The translations under genes and the position numbers were made by a program. 50,428 bases of DNA from positions 1 to 50,428 of the forward strand of contig JAGOZX010000012.1 of the NCBI GenBank assembly GCA_018058425.1, given 5' to 3'. The stretch is from Sebaldella sp. Lineage in GTDB: Bacteria; Fusobacteriota; Fusobacteriia; Fusobacteriales; Leptotrichiaceae. The first letter of the stretch is position 1; each line of letters opens with the position of its first letter. The notes beneath the pieces were generated by a model that was not told the origin of the DNA, did not search any database, and worked only from the letters and a program-made list of their open reading frames with translations. Shown here one piece after another: positions 8,994-18,177 of the stretch.

Positions 8994-9972
8994 AAGAATT
9001 TACATAGTATTGGTAATTGTGCTTCTTGGAGTTTCGATGTACTCTCTTTCCACAGGGAGTGTAGATATTTCTAAAAAAGATATTTTGAATATACTAATAG
9101 GTAACAGCAGTAATGTAGATGAATCTTTTAAGTCTATATTACTAAATGTTAGGCTTCCTCGAGTAATAATTGCAATCTTAGTGGGTATGATGTTAGCGAG
9201 TTCTGGAACAGTTGTACAAACTGTTTTCCAGAATCCGTTAGCGGATCCTTATATTATAGGAATTGCTGCAAGTGCTACTTTTGGAGCGGTGCTAGCATTT
9301 ATTTTAAAACTGCCTGATGTAATGTATGGTGGGCTGGCTTTCTTGACTTCATTAGTAGTTTCATTAATTATCTTTAAGCTGTCAAGTTCTGGAAATAAGT
9401 CGGATACTTCTACTTTACTGATAATAGGAATAGCAATATCCTCATTTTTAGGAGCCTTTACTTCATTTGCTATGTATCTTATAGGAGAAGATTCATTTAA
9501 AATAGTAACATGGATGATGGGTTATTTAGGTGGCGCAACATGGCCAAAAATAATAATTTTATTGTTTCCATTATTCATTTCAGTTTCTTATTTTTTTGTA
9601 AAAAGGCATGAGCTGGACTTACTTTTAAGCGGAGATGAAGAAGCTCATTCTTTAGGAGTAAATGTAGCAAAACTAAAGAAAAGTATGTTAATAGTTTCAT
9701 CTCTAATAGTAGGGTTTTCAGTTGCTTTCACTGGAATGATTGGATTTGTGGGATTGATAGTGCCTCATACATTAAGACTTCTAATAAAAAGCAGTAGCAA
9801 TACTAAATTAATACCACTTGCTGCTCTGGGAGGAGGAGTTTTTCTTTTAATTTGTGACACTATAGGAAGAACAATCCTTGCACCTGTTGAAGTTCCAATA
9901 GGTGTAGTGACATCATTTTTTGGAGCGCCATTCTTTTTATATCTTGCAATGAGAAGTAAAAAGGGGAGATGA
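8983..9972 (+). CDS. hmuU: FecCD-family ABC transporter permease, haem import
   Basis: The start at 8983 (MNSKRIYIVL) follows a GGAG box and gives 329 residues, normal for BtuC/HmuU permeases; earlier in-frame ATGs lie inside the receptor gene. Several membrane helices are visible, with family motifs VRLPRVIIAILVGMMLASSG, QNPLADPYIIGI and GFVGLIVPHTLR, the last being the ATPase coupling region. It forms the inner-membrane channel with the ATPase encoded next. The symbol is assigned from context. Confidence 0.88.
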   Translation: MNSKRIYIVLVIVLLGVSMYSLSTGSVDISKKDILNILIGNSSNVDESFKSILLNVRLPRVIIAILVGMMLASSGTVVQTVFQNPLADPYIIGIAASATFGAVLAFILKLPDVMYGGLAFLTSLVVSLIIFKLSSSGNKSDTSTLLIIGIAISSFLGAFTSFAMYLIGEDSFKIVTWMMGYLGGATWPKIIILLFPLFISVSYFFVKRHELDLLLSGDEEAHSLGVNVAKLKKSMLIVSSLIVGFSVAFTGMIGFVGLIVPHTLRLLIKSSSNTKLIPLAALGGGVFLLICDTIGRTILAPVEVPIGVVTSFFGAPFFLYLAMRSKKGR

Positions 9973-9973
9973 C

Positions 9974-10753
9974 ATGATACATAATATTAATATTAAAGAC
10001 CTTACTTTTAGTTATAATAATAATCCAATTTTAAATGGAGTAAGTCTTGAAATAAAAAAAGGTCAATTTACAGGTATTTTAGGGCCAAATGGATGTGGAA
10101 AAACTACATTATTAAAAAATATATTGAGATATTTAAGCCCAGAACACGGTGTTATCGAAGTAAAAGATATAAACATTAAGGAATATAAGTCTAAAGATTT
10201 AGCTAAAACACTGAGTTTTGTTCCTCAGAAATCATCACTTACTATGCCATTAACTGTAAAGGATGTTATTTATATGGGAAGAGTTGCTCATATGAAAAAC
10301 AGCTGGGTTGGTTTTGGAAAAGATGATAATGAAAAAGTGGAAAGAGTAATGAAGATTTTAAAATTAGAAAAGTTTAAAGATAGATCTGCGTTTTCATTAT
10401 CTGGAGGAGAATTTCAAAGAGTTTTACTGGCAAGAGCCTTAGTTCAAGAACCAGAAATTTTACTTCTAGATGAACCTACATCTGCTCTTGATATGAATTA
10501 TGCACTGGAAATAATGAAGCTCACGTCACACTTTGTAAAAGCAGGTGAGTTAACTGGAATTATGGTACTGCATGATTTAAATTTAGCTTCTATGTATTGT
10601 GATAATATAATATTTTTAAAGAATGGAAATGTAAAATATGTAGGGACTCCCAAAGAACTTTTTAAACCAGAGATATTAGAAGAAGTTTATGGTTTTAAGT
10701 GTACAATTATAGACAATGGAGATTATCCACATGTTTTGCCTATAAAGATTTAG
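9974..10753 (+). CDS. hmuV: ABC transporter ATP-binding protein, haem import
   Basis: The 259-residue protein has Walker A GPNGCGKTT (residues 37-45), a Q-loop in VPQKSS, the signature LSGGEFQRV, Walker B ILLLDEPT with D-loop SALD, and the switch histidine in VLHDLN. It resembles the FepC/BtuD/HmuV group. It starts 2 bases after the permease stop, with GGGGAG as ribosome-binding site, so the two are translationally coupled. Confidence 0.92.
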   Translation: MIHNINIKDLTFSYNNNPILNGVSLEIKKGQFTGILGPNGCGKTTLLKNILRYLSPEHGVIEVKDINIKEYKSKDLAKTLSFVPQKSSLTMPLTVKDVIYMGRVAHMKNSWVGFGKDDNEKVERVMKILKLEKFKDRSAFSLSGGEFQRVLLARALVQEPEILLLDEPTSALDMNYALEIMKLTSHFVKAGELTGIMVLHDLNLASMYCDNIIFLKNGNVKYVGTPKELFKPEILEEVYGFKCTIIDNGDYPHVLPIKI

Positions 10754-10773
10754 TCATAACAGTTACATTATAA

Positions 10774-10800
10774 TTTTGAATAATTTGAATAATTTGAATA
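10774..10800 (+). repeat. Three tandem copies of a 9-base unit
   Basis: The unit ATTTGAATA (first copy TTTTGAATA) is repeated three times in the 106-base gap between the ATPase and the binding-protein genes. It is the only ordered structure in this gap. It may be slippage-prone, but no function can be assigned. Confidence 0.7.
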
Positions 10801-10859
10801 AAAAAATAAAGTATTAAGAGTTTTCTATATATTTTAAAATGGTCCCAAAAGGAGAAGTT

Positions 10860-11726
10860 ATGTATAAAAAAAATATTTATTTAATTTTGTTAGTTTTAAC
10901 AGCAGTATTTGGAATAGTTTCATGCTCAAAGGATACTGGTGAGAAAACTAATAATGAAAAAGTGATATACAAAAAAGTAGTAGTATTAGATCCAGCAGCA
11001 GTGGAAATGTTTTATTTACTTAATTCAGAAGATAAAATAGTAGCAATAGCTCCAACGCAAACAAGTACAATTTGGCCAGAGGAAAAAACAAAGGAACTTC
11101 CTAGTGTAGGTACTTTTTCGAAGCCTTCATTGGAAAAAATTATTTCGTATAAACCAGACTTTGTAATACTTAGTTATGCTTCTGCTGGTTTAGGAAAAGA
11201 TTTGGAAACACATGGTATAAAATCAGCTGTACTTCAAGCTAATAGCTTTGATGATATATTTAATAATTTTCTTGAAGTTGGTAAATTAATTGGGAAAGAA
11301 GATGAAGCTCAAAAAATAATTGCTGAAAAAAAAGAGGCCTTGGAAAAGATGAAAGAAATGGGACCTATAGATAAAAAAGGTGCATTTATTTATTCAACAT
11401 CTCCTATGATGGCTTTTGGAGAAAAATCACTTCCAGGTGAAATATTGAAAATTTTTGGAGTTAAAAATTTAACTGATGATCTTAGCGGAGATAGACCTAT
11501 TCTAACTCCAGAATATCTTATAAAAGAAAATCCAGACTTTTTATTAGGCGGTATGGGGATTAAGACAGCTGATGAGATACTTAATGCAAGCCCTCAAATA
11601 AGAGAAACTAATGCTGCTAAAAATAATAATATTTTAATTGTAAATTCTTCAGTATTATTAAGAGGTTCACCTAGAATTGTGGATGAAACTATTAAATTAT
11701 ATAATGAATTAAAAAATTTGAAATAA
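10860..11726 (+). CDS. hmuT: Periplasmic haem-binding lipoprotein of the ABC importer
   Basis: The start at 10860 (MYKKNIYLI) has GGAG at 10851 and yields a lipoprotein signal ending at the lipobox IVSC. An upstream ATG at 10839 would overlap this ribosome-binding site. The 288-residue protein has the class III substrate-binding fold: VVVLDPAAVEMFYLL, the segment EKIISYKPDFVILSY, then LPGEILKIFGVKNLTDDL and YLIKENPDFLLGG. It would hand haem to the permease. The specificity for haem rather than cobalamin or siderophore is inferred from the operon. Confidence 0.85.
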   Translation: MYKKNIYLILLVLTAVFGIVSCSKDTGEKTNNEKVIYKKVVVLDPAAVEMFYLLNSEDKIVAIAPTQTSTIWPEEKTKELPSVGTFSKPSLEKIISYKPDFVILSYASAGLGKDLETHGIKSAVLQANSFDDIFNNFLEVGKLIGKEDEAQKIIAEKKEALEKMKEMGPIDKKGAFIYSTSPMMAFGEKSLPGEILKIFGVKNLTDDLSGDRPILTPEYLIKENPDFLLGGMGIKTADEILNASPQIRETNAAKNNNILIVNSSVLLRGSPRIVDETIKLYNELKNLK

Positions 11727-11742
11727 AAATAGAGGTATTGAA

Positions 11743-12552
11743 ATGAAATTTTATATTATTTCTCTTGTGTTAAATGCAATGCTTGTATTTGTACCCATCC
11801 ATCATGCTATAACTCAAGCAGAAGAAAAGACAGAAACAATAAATGTAAGTTTAGATGGAGAAGACTTCTTAAGTAGTGAGGGAGGATCACCTGGTGGTGG
11901 ATATAGTGGGAGTGGTGGTACTTTATCTGAGTCACAAAATAATGTAGAGACTAAAAGTACTACTTTAGAAAGTGTAAATGATAAACAAACTACAACTAAG
12001 ACACAACAGAATGATGTTGTGTCTAAAAAGGACGAAAAAACTCCCACAGCACTATTTTCTAAAAGCTCTGAAGGCACAGCAAAAAGGTCCGGAAATAATA
12101 AGGCTGACTCAGGTTCTGGTTCAGGTTCAGGTGGAGGATCTGGGAACGGCTTTGGAGAAGGCTCAGGCAATGGACAGGGTTCTGGACATGGAGAAGGCTC
12201 GGGTAATGGTAAGGGATCAGGAAATGGAAATGGTTCGGGTAATGGTGGTGGACAAGGATCAAAACCCCCAGTCACTAATACAAACTATGCATGTCAAGAA
12301 GGGAAAGGATATAGAATATCATATAATCCAACTTTAGAAATGCCAAAGGCTGCGGAAAGGTTAGGGAAGACAGGGTCAGTACGTGTTTCTCTGACGTTTA
12401 ATTCAAATGGTTCTATAACTGTTACTGGGGCAAGTGGAGGAAATGACATTCTTCAATCAGCTGCAAAAAAAGCTGCTCAGAATATAAAAGTAACTATATT
12501 AGATCCTCAAGTAACGAAATGTAAAGTAAGTAAATCTTTTACTTTTAAATAG
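11743..12552 (+). CDS. TonB-like energy transducer with a Gly/Ser/Asn-rich linker
   Basis: The 269-residue protein has an N-terminal hydrophobic anchor (residues about 3-22), a polar Thr/Lys/Gln-rich section and a low-complexity linker at 123-173 built from GSGNG-like units. A C-terminal TonB-type domain (about 185-269) contains [22 protein letters not shown] and [18 protein letters not shown]. Classical TonB linkers are Pro/Glu/Lys-rich, so the glycine linker is odd. Two cysteines, 184 and 260, bracket the C-terminal domain and could form a disulfide. Its place among exbB, exbD and a receptor supports the TonB role. Confidence 0.8.
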   Translation: MKFYIISLVLNAMLVFVPIHHAITQAEEKTETINVSLDGEDFLSSEGGSPGGGYSGSGGTLSESQNNVETKSTTLESVNDKQTTTKTQQNDVVSKKDEKTPTALFSKSSEGTAKRSGNNKADSGSGSGSGGGSGNGFGEGSGNGQGSGHGEGSGNGKGSGNGNGSGNGGGQGSKPPVTNTNYACQEGKGYRISYNPTLEMPKAAERLGKTGSVRVSLTFNSNGSITVTGASGGNDILQSAAKKAAQNIKVTILDPQVTKCKVSKSFTFK

Positions 12553-12598
12553 TTACATAATAAGGTAACAAAATTTATATAAATAGGAGAGAGAGAAT

Positions 12599-13354
12599 AT
12601 GAAAAGTTCAATTATAAACCACATGAATAGAGATCATGCGGACGCACTAATGGTATTAGTAGAGTACCATAATGAAAGAAAAGATGTTTTAAATGCAGAA
12701 ATGCTGGATCTTGATGAGAAAGGAATGAAGATTTTAGTAAATAAAAATGATGAAGTTTTTGTTCCTTTTAGCAAGGATACAGAATTAAATGATGTAAGAA
12801 TGGAGCTTATGGCAATGTTAAAAATAGCTAGAGCTGCGTTAGGAATAGAAAAAGAGAATATAACTGAGAAAATATCAGCTGAAATAGAGGAGTTTATTTC
12901 TAATTTTGGTTCTGTTCTTTTAGGAACTATTAATAGTGAAGGTCAACCCAATGTCACTTACGCACCATTTTTGAAGCATGAAAATGAAAATTATATGTAT
13001 ATTAGTGAGATAGGGGATCACTATGATAACCTGAAAAATAATGGAAAATTAGAAGTATCATTTTTAGAGGATGAATCAAAGGCAAAGGCTATAACAGTTA
13101 GAGGAAGAGTAAGATATGCCTCTGATTTTGAGTTTCTTCCAAGGGATGAAAAATTTGAAAAAGTAATGGATGTTTTTGAGGCAAATGCTGGAAATACTAT
13201 GACAGTAATGAGAAAAATGACAGATTTTCATCTTGTAAAATTAAACTTTTTAGATGGAAGATTTGTAAAAGGATTTGGTCAGGCTTACACTATAAGTACT
13301 AAGGGGAAAATAGCACCAATGACTGGAGATAAAGTTACGCATAAACCAGGGTAA
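12599..13354 (+). CDS. HugZ/HutZ-family haem-utilisation protein
   Basis: The 251-residue protein starts with a DUF2470-type domain (HMNRDHADALMVLVEYH, residues 8-24) and continues with a split-barrel pyridoxamine-oxidase-like domain (about 95-240: ISNFGSVLLGTINSEGQPN, YMYISEIGDHYDNLKNN, GRFVKGFGQAYTI). A histidine near the C-terminus (DKVTHKPG) matches the place of the haem-ligand histidine in HugZ. HugZ proteins bind haem in the cytoplasm and can take part in its breakdown. In an anaerobe with a radical-SAM enzyme next door, storage or delivery of haem seems likelier; that is inference. Confidence 0.82.
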   Translation: MKSSIINHMNRDHADALMVLVEYHNERKDVLNAEMLDLDEKGMKILVNKNDEVFVPFSKDTELNDVRMELMAMLKIARAALGIEKENITEKISAEIEEFISNFGSVLLGTINSEGQPNVTYAPFLKHENENYMYISEIGDHYDNLKNNGKLEVSFLEDESKAKAITVRGRVRYASDFEFLPRDEKFEKVMDVFEANAGNTMTVMRKMTDFHLVKLNFLDGRFVKGFGQAYTISTKGKIAPMTGDKVTHKPG

Positions 13355-13391
13355 AAATCTTAATTGTGGAAGATAGAGAGAAAGGAAAATT

Positions 13392-14639
13392 ATGTTTGAA
13401 AAACGATTTAAGTCACATCACGATGTAAAGGCTGTTATTGGTACACATTTTAAATCTATGAAAAGAATGGGGACAGCTGAAGAAATAGAAATACTTTTTA
13501 ATTCATATCCAAAGGAAGAGAATGGAGTTTTATATACTCATGTTCCATTTTGTGATAAAATTTGTTCTTTTTGTAATTTGAATAGAAAGCAATTAGATAA
13601 TGATTTAGAGGATTATACGAAGTTTTTAATAAGTGAGTATGAAAAATATGGAGCAACTAATTATATGAAAAATAAAAAATTAGAAGCAATATATTTTGGT
13701 GGAGGAACACCAACAATTTTTAGGGCTGATCAGTTAGAAAAAATATTAGCTTCTATTAAAGAAAATTTTACTTTAACTGATGATTATGAATTTACTTTTG
13801 AAACTACACTTCATAATCTGACTAATGAAAAATTAGATGTTTTAGAAAGAATGGGTGTAAATAGACTTAGTATTGGAGTCCAAACTTTCTCAAATAGAGG
13901 AAGACAAATTTTAAATAGAACTTATGATAAAGAAACTGTAACTAAGAGAATTGCTGAATTAAAAAAGAATTTTTCTGGTTTAATATGTATTGATATTATT
14001 TATAACTATCCAGACCAAACTTTAGAAGAAGTTAGAGAAGACGCTGAATTAGTTTCAAAACTTATGATAGATAGTGTAAGTTTTTATTCTTTGATGATTC
14101 ACGAAGGATCAAAGATGTCAAAAGATATCCAAGAGGAAGTATTTCAGCTTAATTATGAGTTAGAGAAAGATAGAGAGCTGCATAATACATTTATGAAAAC
14201 TCTTTTATCAACAGATGAATATGAAGTTTTGGAACACACTAAAATTATTAGAAAAGGAAAAGATAAATATAAGTATATTACATTATCGAATAAAGGTGCT
14301 GATATTCTCCCAGTGGGAATAGGTGCTGGAGGGAAATTAAATAATTTTGAAATTTTTAGAATGAATCCAGAAAGACAGTTTTTCTCTTTTACAGGGGAAG
14401 AAGAACAAAAAATAAAAAAACTGAGTGGATTATTCCAATATCCTAATGTATCATTTGTAAAAATAAAGGATTATATATCAGAAAAAGCATTTGATAAACT
14501 TCACAATCTTTTTATCCAGCTTCAAAAAGAAGGTTTTATGGATGTGTATGAAGATCACATAGAATTAAAAGGTGATGGAGTATTTTGGGGAAATAATATT
14601 GGAAGAGAAGTCATAAAAATTAGTTTAGAGGAGGAATAA
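13392..14639 (+). CDS. hmuW: Radical-SAM haem-opening enzyme (anaerobilin synthase type)
   Basis: The 415-residue protein has the radical-SAM cluster motif C-x3-C-x2-C (Cys54, Cys58, Cys61 in FCDKICSFCN), preceded by YTHVPF, then AIYFGGGTPTIF and the HemN-like NRLSIGVQTFSNRGRQILNRTY. These features place it with HutW/ChuW/HmuW, HemN relatives that open the haem ring without oxygen to release iron. It lies between the HugZ-like and flavodoxin genes, an arrangement known for the Hmu pathway of Fusobacterium nucleatum. The coproporphyrinogen dehydrogenase HemN itself is less likely in this context. Confidence 0.88.
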   Translation: MFEKRFKSHHDVKAVIGTHFKSMKRMGTAEEIEILFNSYPKEENGVLYTHVPFCDKICSFCNLNRKQLDNDLEDYTKFLISEYEKYGATNYMKNKKLEAIYFGGGTPTIFRADQLEKILASIKENFTLTDDYEFTFETTLHNLTNEKLDVLERMGVNRLSIGVQTFSNRGRQILNRTYDKETVTKRIAELKKNFSGLICIDIIYNYPDQTLEEVREDAELVSKLMIDSVSFYSLMIHEGSKMSKDIQEEVFQLNYELEKDRELHNTFMKTLLSTDEYEVLEHTKIIRKGKDKYKYITLSNKGADILPVGIGAGGKLNNFEIFRMNPERQFFSFTGEEEQKIKKLSGLFQYPNVSFVKIKDYISEKAFDKLHNLFIQLQKEGFMDVYEDHIELKGDGVFWGNNIGREVIKISLEEE

Positions 14640-14643
14640 AAGA

Positions 14644-15141
14644 ATGAAAACACTTGTTACTTATTCGACATTAACTGGAAATACTAAAAAGGTAGCTGAG
14701 GCAATATTCGAAGCTGTTAGTGGAGAAAAGGAATTGCTGCCTATTAAAGAAGTTAGTAACCATGAAAATTATGATAAGATTATTGTGGGATATTGGGTGG
14801 ATAAAGGAGATGCTAATGAGGAGTGTAAAAAGTTCATGGATCTGCTTAAGAATAAAAAAGTAGGAACTTTTGGAACTTTGGGAGCATATCCAGATTCAGA
14901 TCATTCTAAAAATTGTGTAAAAAAAATTGGTGATTCTTTAAGAGAAAATGGTAATGAAGTTATTGCTGAATTTATATGTCAGGGAGCTATAGATCCAAAG
15001 CTGATGGATATGATGAGAAAAATGGGAGATAAGGGACCTCATGCTGTAAATCCAGAAAGAATAGCTAGATGGGCTGAAGCAGCAAAACATCCTAATGAAG
15101 ATGATTTTAATAATGCTAAAAAGGTATTTGGGAACTTATAA
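14644..15141 (+). CDS. hmuF: Flavodoxin-like protein, HmuF-type anaerobilin reductase partner
   Basis: The 165-residue protein begins with a flavodoxin FMN-phosphate loop (TYSTLTGNTKKVAEAI, residues 6-21) and has VGYWVDKGDANEECKKF and FGTLGAYPDSDH as further flavin contacts. The tail with NPERIARWAEAAKHPNEDD is typical of the flavodoxins found next to HutW/HmuW enzymes. It likely supplies electrons to the radical enzyme or reduces its tetrapyrrole product. It starts 4 bases after hmuW and is the last gene before a strong terminator. Confidence 0.82.
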   Translation: MKTLVTYSTLTGNTKKVAEAIFEAVSGEKELLPIKEVSNHENYDKIIVGYWVDKGDANEECKKFMDLLKNKKVGTFGTLGAYPDSDHSKNCVKKIGDSLRENGNEVIAEFICQGAIDPKLMDMMRKMGDKGPHAVNPERIARWAEAAKHPNEDDFNNAKKVFGNL

Positions 15142-15193
15142 GAATAAAGATATAATTATTTTGTTATCAACACAATATTTTTATATAGTGAAA

Positions 15194-15239
15194 GAAACAG
15201 ACCTAATTCTTGAGTAAAAGAATAGGTCTGTTTTTATTT
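15194..15239 (+). terminator. Rho-independent terminator of the haem operon
   Basis: Arms AAACAGACCTAATTCTT and AAGAATAGGTCTGTTTTT pair with one bulged A around a short loop and run into a T tract. It lies about 55 bases after hmuF and closes the roughly 9.3 kb operon. Confidence 0.9.
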
Positions 15240-15307
15240 CAGAATGTTATTTCCTTGAAAGTAATAAAATGATGACCTAGAGGCATAATAGAGAATGACA
15301 AACCTGA

Positions 15308-15661
15308 TCATCCCTCAGGAAAATACTTATTCATTAACTTTAAAGTATGCTCCTTAACTTCAGCTTCTAAAAGAGAAAATTGATATACAAAGTTTTGCCC
15401 AAATTCTGTTAATTTCGAGCCGCCGCCACCCACTCCGCCAATAGATTTTTCTAGTAATTTTTTATTTAATTTATCCTCGGCATTTTTTATAATAGCAAGA
15501 GCTTTTATATAGGTCATTCCCATATCTTTTGCAGCAGCATTTATTGAACCAAGCTGGTCGACTTTTTGGAGTAATTTTGAAATACCACTTCCATATGTGA
15601 TTACCCCGTCTATTTTTATTCTAATACGCATATCCAAATCATAAGAAATATTTTTCTTCAT
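15308..15661 (-). CDS. ModE-like molybdate-type winged-helix regulator (DNA-binding domain only)
   Basis: The 117-residue protein matches the N-terminal DNA-binding domain of ModE: RIRIKIDGVITYGSGISKLL, the helix-turn-helix DQLGSINAAAKDMGMTYIKA, and the wing GGVGGGGSKLTEFG. The C-terminal molybdate-binding MOP domains of E. coli ModE are absent, so it may sense no ligand itself or act with another protein. No molybdenum genes are seen nearby. It is convergent with the haem operon and lies 88 bases from ligA, in the same direction. Confidence 0.85.
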   Translation of the reverse strand: MKKNISYDLDMRIRIKIDGVITYGSGISKLLQKVDQLGSINAAAKDMGMTYIKALAIIKNAEDKLNKKLLEKSIGGVGGGGSKLTEFGQNFVYQFSLLEAEVKEHTLKLMNKYFPEG

Positions 15662-15749
15662 TCTTCTCCTCTCAAAATATCATTTTATTATATAGTAACA
15701 AAAATCTACTGCTTTTTCTTTAAAGAGAGTATATAAACTATGTAGTTAA

Positions 15750-17750
15750 TTATAAAAATTTCTTTTCAAATTCATCTTCTGTAAGTATTTCAATTTCCAA
15801 TTTTTCAGCTTTTTTTAGTTTACTACCTGCTTTTTCACCAGCTATTAAAAAGTTTAAGTTTTTTGAAACTGTTGACAGATACTTTCCACCCTTAGATTCT
15901 ATTAGATCTTTTATTTCATCACGAGTACGTTTTTCTAATTTTCCTGTAGCTAGGAAAGACTTTCCTTTTATTGGATTATCCTCTATAAATACTTCCTCTA
16001 TTTCAAATTGTAAACCAGATGTTTTCAATTCTTCTATTAATTTCCAATGGTTTTCATCATTTAAAAATTTACTAACTGATTGTGCAACTTTATCTCCTAT
16101 TCCTTTTATTTCTAATAAGTCCTCAATAGACTGGACTTTTAGGGTATCAATATTTGAAAATCCCTTTGCCAGCAAGTTTGCAGTATACTTCCCCACAAAA
16201 GGTATCCCTAGAGAATAAAGAACCTTGCTATACTCCCTTTTTTTGCTTTCTTCAATGTTATTAAGAAGGTTATCAACACTTTTTTTACCCATTTTTTCAG
16301 CAGATTCCAGTTCATCTCTATATTCATGAAGCTTATATATATCAACGATATCTTTTATTTTCCCTAGTTCAATAAATTTTTCTATAATTTTTTCACCAAG
16401 GCCACCGATATTCATAGCATCTCTTGAGACAAAATACTCTATTTTTCTTTTTATTATTTCTGGACAAAGAGGGTTTATACACTTTATAGCAACTTGCTCT
16501 TCTTCTTTGATTAATTCACTTCCACAGCTTGGGCAATGTGTAGGGATTTTTATCTCTATTTCACTGCCATTTCGATCTTCTAAAACAGGCTCTATAACCT
16601 GTGGAATAATTTCTGCAGCTTTTTCTATATAGACAAAGTCGCCTATTCTGATATCTTTTCTTAGAATCTCATCAAAGTTATGAAGGCTGGCTCTTCTTAC
16701 TACAGAGCCAGAAAGTTCTACTGGTTCTAGTTCAGCTACGGGAGTAATTACTCCTGTTCTACCAACTTGAAATGTGATGTCAGTCAGCTTAGTTTTAGCC
16801 TTTTGAGCGGGAAATTTATAAGCGATAGCCCATCTTGGACTTTTAGTAGTAGAGCCCAGTTCACGATAATATCTAAATTCATCAAGTTTTATAACCAGAC
16901 CATCAGTTTCAAAGTCTAGTTTTTCTCTATCTACATGCCATTTTTCAATTGATTTTTCTAACTTTGAAAAATCATCATATATTTCAAATACCTTAGTAGT
17001 TTTAAATCCTAATTTTTCCAAATATTTAATGCTTTCAGAATGTTTTTCTAAATTATAATTTTGAGCATTTACTAAATAATATAAGTAACAATCTAGACCT
17101 CTATCTTTTACAATACTGCTTTCAAGCTGTCTAATAGTTCCAGAAGCTGCATTTCGGGGGTTTGCAAAGACATCCTCACCTGCATCTGCTCTCATTTCAT
17201 TTACTTTATTAAATTGAGAGATAGGAAGAACAATTTCACCACGAACTTCTAAACTTACATTTTCATTTAGTGTTTTTGGTATAGAGTCTATTTGCATAAT
17301 GTTTTCAGTGACATCTTCTCCTATTTCACCATCACCTCTTGTTACACCTTTTACAAGTTCACCATTTTCATATTGTATACTAATACTTAAGCCGTCTAAT
17401 TTTAGTTCTAAGACATATTCTATTTTTTCGTCTTCACCAATTATTTTTTTAATTCTTTTATCAAAGTCTTCAATTTCTCCTATATTATAAGTATTTGATA
17501 AACTTAACATAGGAACTTTGTGTGTAACTTTAGAAAACTTTGAACTTGCCCTTCCTCCAACTTTTTCCGTAATAGAATCCTCGTTTTTTAAGTTAGGATA
17601 TTCTTTTTCAAGGCCTTCTAATTCTTTTAATAGCATATCGTATTCATAATCTGTCACTAAAGACTCATTTTGTACATAATAATGTTCATTATATTTTTCG
17701 ATTTTTATTTTTAAATCATTATATTTTTCTTTTACTTTATTGGCTTCCAC
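15750..17750 (-). CDS. ligA: NAD+-dependent DNA ligase
   Basis: The 666-residue protein is full length. It has the Ia domain, the adenylation motif KLDG (Lys117 takes AMP), the later motif IAYKFPAQ and the zinc finger CPSCG...CINPLCPE. Helix-hairpin-helix repeats (LLEIKGIGDKVAQSV) and a C-terminal BRCT domain (about 590-666, KGKSFLATGKLEKRTRDEI) follow. It seals nicks in replication and repair. The start follows a GGAG box. It is an essential housekeeping gene, unrelated to its neighbours. Confidence 0.97.
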   Translation of the reverse strand: MEANKVKEKYNDLKIKIEKYNEHYYVQNESLVTDYEYDMLLKELEGLEKEYPNLKNEDSITEKVGGRASSKFSKVTHKVPMLSLSNTYNIGEIEDFDKRIKKIIGEDEKIEYVLELKLDGLSISIQYENGELVKGVTRGDGEIGEDVTENIMQIDSIPKTLNENVSLEVRGEIVLPISQFNKVNEMRADAGEDVFANPRNAASGTIRQLESSIVKDRGLDCYLYYLVNAQNYNLEKHSESIKYLEKLGFKTTKVFEIYDDFSKLEKSIEKWHVDREKLDFETDGLVIKLDEFRYYRELGSTTKSPRWAIAYKFPAQKAKTKLTDITFQVGRTGVITPVAELEPVELSGSVVRRASLHNFDEILRKDIRIGDFVYIEKAAEIIPQVIEPVLEDRNGSEIEIKIPTHCPSCGSELIKEEEQVAIKCINPLCPEIIKRKIEYFVSRDAMNIGGLGEKIIEKFIELGKIKDIVDIYKLHEYRDELESAEKMGKKSVDNLLNNIEESKKREYSKVLYSLGIPFVGKYTANLLAKGFSNIDTLKVQSIEDLLEIKGIGDKVAQSVSKFLNDENHWKLIEELKTSGLQFEIEEVFIEDNPIKGKSFLATGKLEKRTRDEIKDLIESKGGKYLSTVSKNLNFLIAGEKAGSKLKKAEKLEIEILTEDEFEKKFL

Positions 17751-18069
17751 TATTTTCTCCTCAGTATGACTTTATTATTTTTTGTTTTATAAAAATTACA
17801 TTTTATATATTTTACTATATTTTTCTCTTAAAAGAAAATACTTTGTTAACAGAAAAAAAAATTAATGAAAAACTTAAATAAAAGTTGTAAAAAAAGAATT
17901 GTAAAAATCTAAAAATCACTTGAGAAAATTGGCTTAAAATAGGAAGTCATGTTATAGTTTAGAAAAAACTATTTGAAAAAAGATATTTTTATATTTTATA
18001 TTTTTTATGTAAGGTATATTTACACAACTACATTGTAGAAATTAGGGGTAAAAACACCAATAAGGCAAC

Positions 18070-18097
18070 TTGACAAAAATATTTAAAATGGTATAAC
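18070..18097 (+). promoter_or_regulatory. Promoter for the VOC-HAD gene pair
   Basis: TTGACA at 18070-18075 and TATAAC at 18092-18097 are 16 bases apart, about 80 bases before the VOC start. The rest of the 427-base gap 17751-18177 is AT-rich and I see no gene, repeat or convincing hairpin in it. Confidence 0.6.
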
Positions 18098-18177
18098 TAA
18101 AGGAGAATAAAAAAAGACAAGTGAATTTGGTAGCTTTTAGATTGGGAAAGAAAATTTTTTAATTGAAAGGAAAATAT

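Noticed and set aside
11814..12275. Long proline-rich frame on the minus strand opposite the TonB-like gene
   Set aside because: It is the mirror of the Gly/Ser codons of the linker, has no ribosome-binding site, and lies wholly within a well-supported gene.
18121..18162. Thirteen-codon leader peptide before the VOC gene (GTG start)
   Set aside because: The AGGAGA box is too far from the GTG, the codons show no regulatory pattern such as repeated residues, and no attenuator hairpin follows.
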